In this document: positions 9,023-21,000 of the stretch, one piece after another | Position numbering within the stretch: position 1 is the first letter of the stretch | Layout of the letters: every line of letters starts with the position of its first letter | Assembly (NCBI GenBank): GCA_030386875.1 | Contig: CM059579.1 | Span: 18,820,484 to 18,884,483 of the forward strand | DNA length: 64,000 nucleotides | Direction: 5' to 3' | Source of the DNA: Morinoia aosen | Taxonomy: Eukaryota; Arthropoda; Malacostraca; Amphipoda; Talitridae | Position numbers and translations under genes: made by a program | The notes under the pieces: model-generated | The model's input: only the letters and a program-made list of their open reading frames with translations | Told to the model about the DNA's origin: nothing | Database searches by the model: none

Positions 9023-12000
9023 GTAAGTTGTGATGCAATTATGTCCTACAAGTTGTGCATGATAGGCTAATGGAAGCAAATTAATGCTTCTGAAGAAGAT
9101 ATGAAGTCGCGAGCTAAAGGTCATGTGCACTTTTCTTTAGTTGAAATTTTACAGGTTATTTTTTGTTATGGACCATCATTTTTATTTACTGCTGTCCTTT
9201 TTAGTACCTATTAGATTTTTTTCAACTTAAACTTAGTTTCATGAAATTTTTTGAATTTGGTTGTTTCTGCATGAGAGTATGGAAATATACCTCATGCAAA
9301 TATTCTATATCTCAATACTGTACTGAATTGTACCTACCTCATTCCTTTCCTGGAAACACCTATTTGTAGTCAGGGAGGCTTAACTGACTTAAAATCAAAC
9401 CAATCTTACTGGATAGATATAGTTGTTTGAATAGGATGGTTTAAATTGGTGTTAACTGAAGTGATTTTTCTTTTGATCAAGTATGTATTTGTCTTGAGTG
9501 ACTTTCATGTTATTGTTTCCATGAGGTAGGTGATACTTTGTGTTTATCATGGTTTCTTCTGTTTTGGAAGTGTGTGTTGTAATATGCATGAAAATTCACT
9601 TGAGCTGTTAAATTTGTGATTATTCATTTTGACGTTTTTAATAGTGTATATATATATGTAATCCTAGCAGGTATTCTTAAATGTTCTTAAATGTTTGCAA
9701 GAATGAATTAGGGTTGGACTTGCTACAAATACCCGATGCTATTTAATTAAAACAATTTTCTGAATGTTTTGTACTATTTGTGAAACATTTTTTTAGGGAT
9801 AGGCACTAATTACACTCCTGTAGGAATAGCATTGAGGTTAACTGAGCTAAGGGAACTGAAAAATTTGTAAAATATTTTATTAATCATATACCTGTTTCAA
9901 TAATTACATATTTCCTTATGCTATACTGAGAGAATATTGTAGGAATTAGTTCATATAAAAAGGTCTGCCCTAAGGAAGCTGATAAGCTTATAATTTTGGT
10001 TAAATTGTAATTGGAGCTAAAGCAGTTGCTTCTATGTTTCTTACTGGCAGATGGTAGCAAGTTAGAAATTTGAATTGTGTGGCATTTCTTAAGTGGTCTA
10101 GTCCTTACATTTTGGGAGGGTTACAGTTATCTGCAGCAGACGGTAGTGGAGAAGCATCTTTGTTTGCCAGTCATACAGTACATGCAAGTGTGAAATATGC
10201 AAATTTATCAAGAGTAGCTCAAGTGCAAGTGTTGATTTCAAGTGCAAGTAATGATTTGGACTTGTATGCCTCATGAAAGATTAGCTGTTTTTACTGAACT
10301 TCCTCAGAGTTCATTGAAGTTTCAATTCTTCTGAAGAAATTGTAGAAATAATTGAAAATTGCAGATTTTTTTCTTATCAAAAATCTTGCCTTGGTTGTTT
10401 TTCAGTGCAATTATTGAGGTATTTTCTTTGAGAATTTTAATCTTTTGTCTAATAATTTGATAGTTTTTATTGTGTGGTTCATATTTTTTACAGCTCGGTT
10501 GTATTCTCTTCAAACGGCCCTTAAAATTGATAAAAAGTCACCAGAGTCCAGAGCACTTCTGGCTGGGCTGATGGATTGGTTGGAAACCTTTAAAAAGGTA
10601 GTTTTGTAAAATAACTTCCAGTAATGCTTATGATCATAATTATTAATAACATAAATATGTGAATTTGTGACCTGAGTTCAAAAAGTGAGATTGTCCCAGA
10701 GAAATATATCTGTTTTAACAAGTTTTCCAAATTATTTTCTAGTTTTCAGTGACTTAGTTTTGACTGTGTTTGTTTTCATTACAGAGCCACCCTGATAATG
10801 AAGCTATCTCAAGTGATGTAGCTGGTCAAGCTCTTCTTGAAAATGAAGCCAACAAACTCTTCATGTTTGCAGACACTAATGACAGAGCTTCAGTTTTTAA
10901 CAAGTTTGTATTGGTTTTATTATTAAATACAAGAATTTATGTTACTGCAATCATATAATTGCTCATATCTTGCATTTGGATGGATGTAAGAAGTGTTAAC
11001 CCTGATGAAAAAGTGGGTCAAATAATTGGTAGAGCAAATTTTACTCATTGTGAGTGATGGTTTTAAAATGATGAAAACTGTATGCATTGGCCCAATCAGG
11101 TTAATCAATTAATTAATGAAATTTTCTTCCTATGAATGTAACTGATGTAATAAATTTAACTTTAATAATACATATTGTAGTATTATTAGGTTATGTGTTC
11201 AATTGTTGCCAACCTATCCTATTATAAATCGGAGCAGTACTGCTGTAGCATTTGTGTAACACCAATTGTTTGAGTTGGCACTGGCTGTTCAGCATCATAG
11301 AGATGTCTGATTTTACAGCAGTGCTATTTCACTGTGTGGCTTTGTGCCTGCTGCAGTAATTCTGGCAATAAGTGACACTAAATGCCAATGATTACCAGTG
11401 CCCACTGTTAGCCAATAGTTGCTTTGGGTAGTATGTCCCGTAGTAGTTTGTATACATGTGAGTGTCTGCTATAAACTCCAAGTGGTCATGAACTCTTCAC
11501 TACAGCCTGAACTGTTGGTACAACTTTGTCGCACTGAACTGGCTCTTAACTCCACTTACTGCACTAAAGTACAACAAACCATTTGAGACATTACACTAAT
11601 TTTTAAGTGGGTGTGTAGAAAACTGTGTTGGCTTAAGAGCTTTCAAGATGCTATAGAAGGCACCTTTATTGTGTGCATTGGGTACTGTACCTTCAATTTA
11701 AATTAGAAAGATAAATTCCCATTGCTCTTTTTATAACATCCTTCAAGTATCAAAATTCAATTGTTTTTGTACTGAAGGGACAGGAAAACATCAGGCATGG
11801 ATTTTCCCTTCATGTAGCTTGATGAATTACATTTTTTCCAGTATCTAGCTGACTCATTTTTCCCGTGGTGTTACTGTTAGTTTTTCCAGCTGTGTTATTT
11901 ATTGTAAAAATTGCTTGCTAAAGGGGGTCAACCCAGCCATTTTAAATTTTATATCCATTGTTCTGAAATTTACACAATTAATATATTTTTTTAAAAATAA

Positions 12001-15000
12001 AAACATTATGCTTATGTAACATTTTCGGTTTGGGCCTTGATTTTTAAGAAAATAGGAATTATAAGTTTCTATATAATTTTCTTTGACATTTCAAAAGAAT
12101 AGAAGTCAATGAGTTTTGGCAAATCTAAGGCAGTTTTGGAATCCTTGTAACATTTCTAATAAACTAATGAATCTGGATTTTCAAATTTTTACACATAATT
12201 ATGTTTATCACAGTTCAAAATGATTAAAAGTATAGAATAGTTTTGAAAAAGTATAGAAGTCAATGAGTTTTCATGCTAGAAAAAACCAAAGACAGTTTTG
12301 GAATCCTTGTATCATTTCTAACCAACTAACTTTTCAATTTTTACAATTTCACATTTCATTTTTCTTACCACAGTTAGTGATAAAAATTGCATATCAAAAG
12401 AAAATGAAAAAACATTAAAAGTCTGGATTCATTAGTTTGTGTTAGATTCCCCATTTTCTCAAAAACTAAGGTCAAAGTTGAAAAAGTTACATGAGCAAAA
12501 TGTGTTTCTTCTCATATAATACATATACTCAGCAAGTTTAAGAACAATCGGCCACTAATAAAAAATCGCTGGTTTGACCCCTATAAGGACACCGTCTGAG
12601 TAAAAAAAAAAGTCCGTGATTTACGGATTGAATTTTCTGAAATTGTCACAGTAAGTGTGAAATGATCCAAAGATCATTTGTTACCTGGACAAAATTTTTG
12701 TATCTGCACTGGATTTCTTCTATTTTCGAAAAATACGATAAAATAGGTTTTTTTTTTAAAATCTATCTTCTTTTAAAATTTTGAAGTTACAGAACCAGGA
12801 CTTCGTTTTTAGATTGCTTATATGTCTATATAACCACACGCAATAAGGAATTTTGATAACTTCTTATTGTGGATTTTAGGAACTTTTTAAAAAAAATGTG
12901 GCCTTTTTTTCATTTTTATATTTTTCATGGGTTGATACTGCGGGTAATTTTCAAAATAATAGATGTATTAAAGAATGTTTTTGCGTGTGGATACACCTTG
13001 CTAAGCCCTATCGAATGGTATATAAACCATTCTTGTAGCTCTAAAATTGTGGAAGAAGATACATTTGAGAAACCAATTATCAAGTTTCCATAAAAACGAA
13101 TTTTTCACAAAAAAAAATGTTTTTCTATTCATCTTTTGAACTACCAGGTTTTCTACAATGAACTCTCGAGCTTTTGTATCTCTTTTCAAGCCCTTTTGAT
13201 TGATATAATTTACATTGCTGTAGCTCTGGAACTCTGGGAAAAAATCTACATCAAAAGACAATATGTGTAATTCTTCAAAACAACCACTTTTTTGAAAAAA
13301 AAATTTTGACCAAAATACGTTTTCTTTTTCAAGTCAACTCCTCTGTTTTGTAGCTCTTTTCAAGCCCTTTGGATTGGTGTGCTTGCCATAGCCGTAGCTA
13401 TGATACTGCAGCTGTCATCGAGCTATGAATGAAAGCTGCAGTATCATAGCTACGGCAGAACAGCTAAATTGTCAAAAATTATCAAAATTATCCTCGATTG
13501 TCAAAAATTATCAAAAATTTTTAGGTTTCGTTTGAATAATGAAAGCACTTTGAGTAGCCCATGAACAAACTCTATTGCCATTGCCGCAAAGAAACACGCT
13601 CAATTGACCCCCAATAATGAGGGGGGGAGGGGTCAAGGTCACGCCACTCCCATCGCTTTCCCCCCTCTGGTGGGCGTACCATTTCGGAGTAGACGTAATC
13701 GGAAAGTACCAATGGAAGCGCAAGAAAATCCTCTATAAGATGCATATAAAAACAGAAACTCAACACTTATCCCGATTTCTACCCAGACGGTGTCCTTAAT
13801 GCTGTCAGGACATGGGGCTGATGCCTTTGTTTTTGATAATACTGTAAGTCCTTATATGCTACTTTGTCATCCGGTAAATTCACAGTTAAGGTTTTTGGTA
13901 GTATCTACCTTTGGTTCTATTAACGGTAAGAAAAATTCACAAACACTGTATCGGCTCATGTTTTATTTACACCGTACCGTATCGCCACCACACCGCCACC
14001 AAAACAGTCTCTACCCGCTTTTCCCTATTAGCGCAAGTGAAATCCTTACTGCGTCTTTTTTTGTGAATAATATCACGACGCACAGTGACTTAGCCATAAT
14101 GGTCCCAAAACGTTCTGTAGACACTACCGGAGCTGGAAAGGCAAAGCAAAAGAAGTAGTCTGTCATTGGAGATAAAAATGGTTATTTTGAAGAGGAAAGA
14201 GATGAAGAAGGTACGTCTGCCATAAGTCTAAACTTGGGTCTAGCCTTAAGGCTGAAATCCCTACTGTCCCTTAGCCTCGGGAGGGACATCACCAGATAGA
14301 ATACATGGCGAGTGATAGGTAAATAAAAACATTTTCTGTTTATTTCTCTTCTGCAGTAGTTCATATTTTTATATGACTATTTGCATGTATTTTCATGTCT
14401 GTAGAGGTTGCTTTTGACTTGCTAGAATGCTTCCCCTATTATTAGATGTTATGGGTTCGGCCCCACAGGGGGATACAACTATTGTATGTATCTATGGGAA
14501 TTAGCACTCCCAGGGGAAAATGTGTGAGGGCTCGAGCTGAGAGTTAGGTAGGCTTTCTTTTTGTTGAAATGAAATGTTTCTTATGTAAGGACCACCTTTG
14601 CCACCTTTTTTTTGGTTCACTGCTGCCCTGTTTTTCAGCACCTACTACTTTCTTCTTCAACTTTTATCTTGTTTCATAAACTTTTTTCTCAACTTACTGT
14701 TTCTTTGTCCCTTCTGCATAGGTTCTGCATTCCCATATCTCCATACTAAATGGTGCCTTTCTCCTTCCTCTCTTTGGAACTCTTTTTTTTAGCCGTTATT
14801 GAGGCTTAAATTAACATCTAATCTGTAATGGGTTTGGTGTAAGGTAACTTCGATTTGCGGTTAGGTTCTCAGGAACGCTTGTGTACCGCATAACGAGGAC
14901 TTAGTGTAGAAGAACACTTGTAGAATAAGAATAGAAACAGTATAAAAAAATTCTGTACTCTTAAGCACATTCCTTGTATGTGTATGGTGTTAAGAAATAT

Positions 15001-18000
15001 TTTCGTACAAGTTTGATGGGCTTTATTCCCTTGATAGGGCGTACCATTTCCAAGTTTTGCTTTGAAAAATGAAATAGTCTGTTGAGGATTAGAAAAATTT
15101 GTTCTTTGCTTCTGGAGTGTTGTGAATGTCATATTACAGTTGGGTTCATTACATTTTGCCATTTTCTGTTTTTTTACGAGTGTGTGTGTGCGTGTGTGAT
15201 GGAATTGTAAGCCACCTTCTTTATAAGTTTTTTGGTGCAGTGTACTCTCTTAGTCTTTCTTCATTTGTTCAGGATTTTTTTAAAGTATTCAAAATCCACA
15301 TAAGTAGCTGGCTGTAATGAAGTAACTATTTTAATGTAAATAGACATCACAGCATGTAAATTATTTTTAAGAGTGAATAATATTCAGGTACTTTCAATTC
15401 CAGTAGCAGTGTAGTTGAAACATGAGCACCATTCAAGCAAAAGTTATCCTTTGGCAGTGTTGGAAATATTAAACATTCATGGCATCAACAAGCAAAATTA
15501 GTGAGGGCTTACAGTATAGTAATGGTAACACTGATTTTAATGTTAACAAACTTGTAATTTCAATTTATTTTATTCATGAATATATTATTTTTGTTTGGTT
15601 TGTCTCAGCCATGTTCCAGCAATAATTATATATATATAATTGATCTCATCCATGTTCAACTCAAGACTCATCGACCCCAGTATGTTCATCCTATGACTGA
15701 CCTCTTTAAAATCAAATAACTCATCACCTCAATCATTTAAAATCTTAGTTAATCTGTTGTGTTCAATTCATTATCAAAAACGATTCCTGTAGCCAATTTC
15801 ATTCATGTTCAACTAATGGTCAATCTCGCTAACGTTCAAGGCATCTTGGACCTCGATCATTTTTAGGTGGTAGTTGACCTGTACCGCGTTCAAGTCATCA
15901 CAGACTCAACCGTATACAGGAACACAGTGAAGAGTTTCTACACAGCCGGAGTTTTGCTGGACGTGTGTGAAGTGTTCGGAGAGCTGAGCGAGGAGGTGCT
16001 GGCGCAGCGCAAGTACGCCAAATGGAAGGCGACCTACATCCATAATTGCCTCAAGGAGGGACAGACACCAATACCTGGACCTATAGGAGGTGATGTAGGT
16101 CAGTTGACTTAAGGGAATCGAATGATTTTTCTTATGAATTCTTTGTAAAATAAAAAAAAATACTTCTGGAGGGAAATAAGCTCTCGGGTATTCACAGCAT
16201 GTTTATAACATTCCAATAGACAGTTGTAGCCCAAAATTTTTTAAAATTTACCTATACCCTCCCCTCATTTACCTATACCCCCTCAAAGAATTTTTTTTTA
16301 ATTTCAATTTCTCAGCCAATATTGTACATAGAGACAAATGGTTTTTGCTCTAAAATAGCTAGCTCAGTTGGTTTGTTTTTGATCCAAAAAAATTTAGAAT
16401 TATTTGACTATTAAAAACACAGTTGATACTGTTATTTTACTTCCATGGACAATGAAAAAATTTCTAATCAACTTATCTTACCCGAATAAGCTAGCTAATA
16501 TAGTACTCGCTTTGCTCTTCACAATGCAAAAAAGATCTTCATAGGTGAAAAACTGTAGGAGATATTGAGCCGCAGAGTAGAAAAAAAATTTTTGTGGGGA
16601 AAAAGTGTTCCAGTTTTTTAATTATTTCTCCAACAGTTTTTTACTTATTGAAGAGATCTTTCTTGCATCGTAAAGATCAAGGTGAGTACTATAAACCTGT
16701 GTAGTTGTTTTTTGGTAAGTTAATTAGAAAAATTTTTATTGACATGTGAAGTAATAACTAAAAAGTTGGTATATATATTTTACTTGAAAAATTCAAAAGT
16801 TGGTGGAATTTTTTTTTTTTTTGAAGCAAAACCAGGCACATGGACCTAACTTTGGTAGATATTTTCATTGTGAATTTAACAAAAAAAGACTAATCGTCTC
16901 TGTGTACAATATTAGCTGAGAAATTAGGTTTTTAGAAATTTCCCTCTGAGGGGGGGAGGGGTTTGGGGAGGTGGGATGGGAAAATTTAAAAAGTTTTAGG
17001 GCTCTGAACGTCCATTCGAATGTTCTAAACATGTTGTGAATACCTGCAAGCTTATTTTGCTCTTGACGCTATTGAAGTATTTTTTATTAAATTTTGAGGT
17101 TTTATACCAAAAATCGTTCGATTCCCTTAATTTCTTTTTATGTTCCAAAGCGGACGGTTCGAAATGGATGATACGATTGAAGGCTAAATAAAGTATGATT
17201 CTGTCTAGGAATTTTGGGCTAGTTTACAGACGACTTCTAAAATTTTTATAATTTTTGGTTTTGTTACGCACCGTTTTTTTACAGTTCATTTCTGTCTTTT
17301 CTTTTAGCACCTCTGACTTCTTTCAATTTTGCTATGTGCAAGGTGTGGAGACACCTTGTGCATAGATCTCCCATTTTTTTTAATTCCTTCCTAGATGCTG
17401 CCTTCTTCCTTGCTTGCGGATGCTTTAGTCATAGTTAGGGAGGTTCAAATTAACTTTTAAAATAAATGTATTTTGTAGAATATTATTCCATTTTATTTAA
17501 TTTCTGATCATTCTCGCTCATGAAGGACCTCCATATACACACTGCCAGTATTTACAGTATGCCTGTGTGGCGTATTCTAGTTTCATTGTCTTGTATGGGC
17601 TGTAAGATTTGCCGGTGGGATTTGCCGTCTACTTTTCTTTTTAGGAATCGTGTGTTTGCAGAGCACTCAGGCTGATGGAAAATATATGTGGTGGCACCAG
17701 AATGTAGCAATTGGTTTGCTGTACTGCGGTGTCTGGTGACTATGTACGTGCTGGAAAGCTTCTCTAAGAAACCTTTATTTGTTGTGCTGAACTATTCGCC
17801 GGCTCTAGACCTTGTTGCGGATATTCCGCACCACGATTTTATCCTATTTTCTGGCTCCAAAAGTGTGTGTGAAACTGCCTTAGCTGACCATAGCTATCAT
17901 ACAATAATTAGGAAAATGACTATGTGACTGTCACGTTTTGCCCGAAGTTCACAGCAAGTACAAATCTACTGAGTTCAAAGAGGCAATGCTGATACCAAGC

Positions 18001-21000
18001 GTGCTGCAAGATCTGATGACCCGCCAATCAAACTGGCTGTTCCTTGTCGGGATTTCTTCCATATTATATTATAATTATCCAAATGATAATTATCATGCCG
18101 GCCTTACGCAAAATGTGGCTACTACTCTTAGAAGGTCAATAAAAATTTGGCAAGTTAAGCCTACAGTTCAGGAATAGACCTCAGCGGAGTGCCGTAACCG
18201 ACGCTTTGAAGTGATTTCATCTTGACTGCAAAGTGAATGCCGCTCGCTTAAGGTCATTTGATGGAGCATCGCACTCAGCGAGATGGGATGCATAGAGGGG
18301 AGCAGTAAAGGACTCGTATCCTTGCACTAATGTTGATTTTTCAATACCCTTCAACGTAAGTATTATTATTATTGCCTCTAGTCACTGAAGTTGATTTGCA
18401 GCCTGTTAACATTGAACAAGCGTTCATCGAAAATACGCTGTTTTTCTAATAAGATGAATTAAAACGTGATAAATTGAGATGCATCTGGGAATCTGTTACA
18501 GGGTAAAGCTTATATTAGGTCCTCAAGAAATACCTCTTTTATCAAATTAAGCAGTGGTATTGCTGCCGCTTACGAACAAATGGAAGTCTTGTATTCCGCG
18601 CGAGACGAGCATACCTCTCACTATGCTAGGAAATAATACTCCTTTCACTATTATTACTGCTACTACTATGTATAGTCATTAACTCTGAAAGCATCCATAG
18701 AGTCTCTCTAGGAGGATTAGCTGAAGTCCGAGTTTCAAGTCATCAAGGGATGAAAAGTAAGCTCCGTTTGTAAGTACGAAGAACTTGTTGTGGCTCAAAA
18801 GGTAATGCAGGTTACGTGCAGAGTCTGTTGCTACTCCTGCTTGCAGCTGGAAGCCATTTCCGGGTTGATTCTAGCTAATGTTATTATATTGAACCGCCTG
18901 TCATATTCACACTTTACAGATGTTGTCTCAAACTCTCTGATGTTTGGCGTAGTTGTCTGTTCTCTGAAAATTCTGGATTTTTGCATTGGTCTTACTTGTT
19001 TTTTTTTACCTTCAATTGTAGTTTGTAGAATATATCATGTAGGCTTTTAAGTGGAAAAATAGAAACTTTAATAAAAGTGGTATTTACCTAATCTTGTAGT
19101 TTATGTGGAGTTAATTTGTATCATTAGATAGAAAAAAATTGCTAGAAGTACCACTGCACTTAAACTTGGCAAGCTCTGAAAATGATACCTCTGATTTGAG
19201 AGCTGATAATTACTGAGTGACGCATTCTGGCCGAAGCTGTTTATAAGTAATCAACGCATTACTGTGAAAAGTTTCCAAAAACCTGGTGAAAATTGTAAGT
19301 ACTAGAAAAATTAAATACAAAATTTTTTTATAGATACCATCGAATACTGACTTTTTCTTTTCATGTCAAAGTAGGTTTATGTTGTATGATACGTGACACT
19401 CTCAGATAAAGCAAAACTTTTCTTTTTCTATTTTTCATGATGGAAGCTAGTTTTTTATTTCATACGCTTAGTATCGGGGGACTTAATGTTTATAAGGTTG
19501 CTATGATTAAAATACTGACATTCCTATTTGACGTGACGGTGTGATTGCCTCGTAAACTTTTGTGCTCTGCTTGAAGGAAGAAGACTGGAGTATATTTTGA
19601 TTCTGAACATTTGCGTTCCAGATGACGAATTCACTGGAGATAACCCGAGCTTGGTAGTCCCCACCGGACATGACACGGGAGGCTTCCCTTCCTCGGCTGG
19701 TTCAGTGCCCCCCCAGCAGCCCCTCATGCCACCTGTGGAGGCTTCTTCTCCTGCACATGATCCTCAGGTGGGCTTTTTTCAGTTAAAGTCGACCGCCGTT
19801 TGTGGTCAAGTTGTGCTATTAAACACTTAGACTGCGGTAGGTAAAACTGAAGTTCAACAGTCAAATCAAATTTAAAGTCAATTGCAGTAAGCAATGTTGA
19901 AAATAGCAAACATTAACTGGATGGTGTCTTCATTTAATTTTGATTAAGTATTTATGAAAATTGAGTTTGTGACTACTGCTCAGCCAGCAGCATCATGAAA
20001 ATCCCCTCCATATACCACCGGTGGCCCACGTTGCAGGCAAAGTGTTAATTAAGCCTTGGCGTGCTCCTCCAGGCCTTCACACCTGACCCCTTCTGAGCAA
20101 TAGGCTGAGGATCACTATTTTAATGCTCTCCATAGCAGTATTTGTAAGAATGAACCTGATACTGTACTGCAAGAAACCTAAACACTTGATTTTCCAATTG
20201 TATGGTCTTATATTGTATAGGCTTTTATAAGAAGATTGATAAGTTGATTAGAAAAATGGACTCGAGAAACATAGAAAAAGAGGTATAGAAGTAAAAAAAA
20301 AGTTGTGCACGAGATGAGGAATTTGGGAGAAAGTGTGAATGGTGAGGTCGGTGACGTGCGTGAGTTGTCGGATATGGCACAGCCAATAATGCGGTGTTGA
20401 GAGGCTTTGTTAAAAGGAATAGTAAAAAGCGCAGTCTAATTAACAAAGCGAAACTTGCAGCATGTGTGGTTAGGCTACATACCGGGTGTATTACTAGACT
20501 GAATAGCTCTGAATCACAGGTGTCTAAAGTCAGGATAAAAAAGTATGAATCAATAATGTGATCTTCGAAATTCATTTTTTAGTGCATTCTTTATCAAGTT
20601 GTTTTAACCCTTTAACGCCCCAGAGGACACCAGTGTCCTCTTTCAAAATTCCCCTTCAATATATTTTATTTCTTATTCAATTAGTTCCCTAATGTGTTCT
20701 TTGAAGTTCTCTGCCGAGTGGCAGTTCTTATCCCATCCTGATATCGGTGACTGCCAGATGCCAGCGCCAGTTTAGTGACGGTGGTTGTGTTAACGGTAAT
20801 ATGAGTACAAAAATTCGGACGTTAAAGGGTTAACTCCAGCCTTCAATTTCAAAAATATTAGTGCGGGAGGAAAATTGTTTTTAGAACTATTGCAGTCTTG
20901 CTCAGTAAGTATAAGTCATCTTCATTTTAACACGCTGATGCAGTCAGTAGGTGCTACAAAAACATGATGGAGTTTGCAGTTTTTATTAAAGGAAAAATAT

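Larger units (their letters stand above)
10904..15919 (+). other. VTA1 intron 3, MITE-rich
   Basis: A 5-kb intron holding two adjoining TA-flanked fold-back elements (11919-12585 and 12586-13796) and an R1 repeat (14440-14820). The 122-residue frame at 13790-14158 is not recognised. Its last part, from ATG 14098 onward, is Lys-rich and could be the N-terminus of a dead transposase, but I cannot show that. Elsewhere I see AT-rich unique sequence, with (TA)n near 15629. Confidence 0.6.
16090..19621 (+). other. VTA1 intron 4
   Basis: Holds fold-back MITE copy 2 (16109-17130) and an R1 copy (about 17270-17470). Two short frames (17688-17927 and 17938-18177) match nothing I recognise. The rest is unremarkable AT-rich sequence. 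Confidence 0.6.

Noticed and set aside
13790..14158. 122-codon frame in VTA1 intron 3
   Set aside because: No known domain; it begins inside the end of a MITE. The Lys-rich end might be a transposase start but cannot be supported.
17688..18177. Two adjacent 79-codon frames in VTA1 intron 4
   Set aside because: No similarity I can recognise, no splice context; they could be chance or relics of a transposon.
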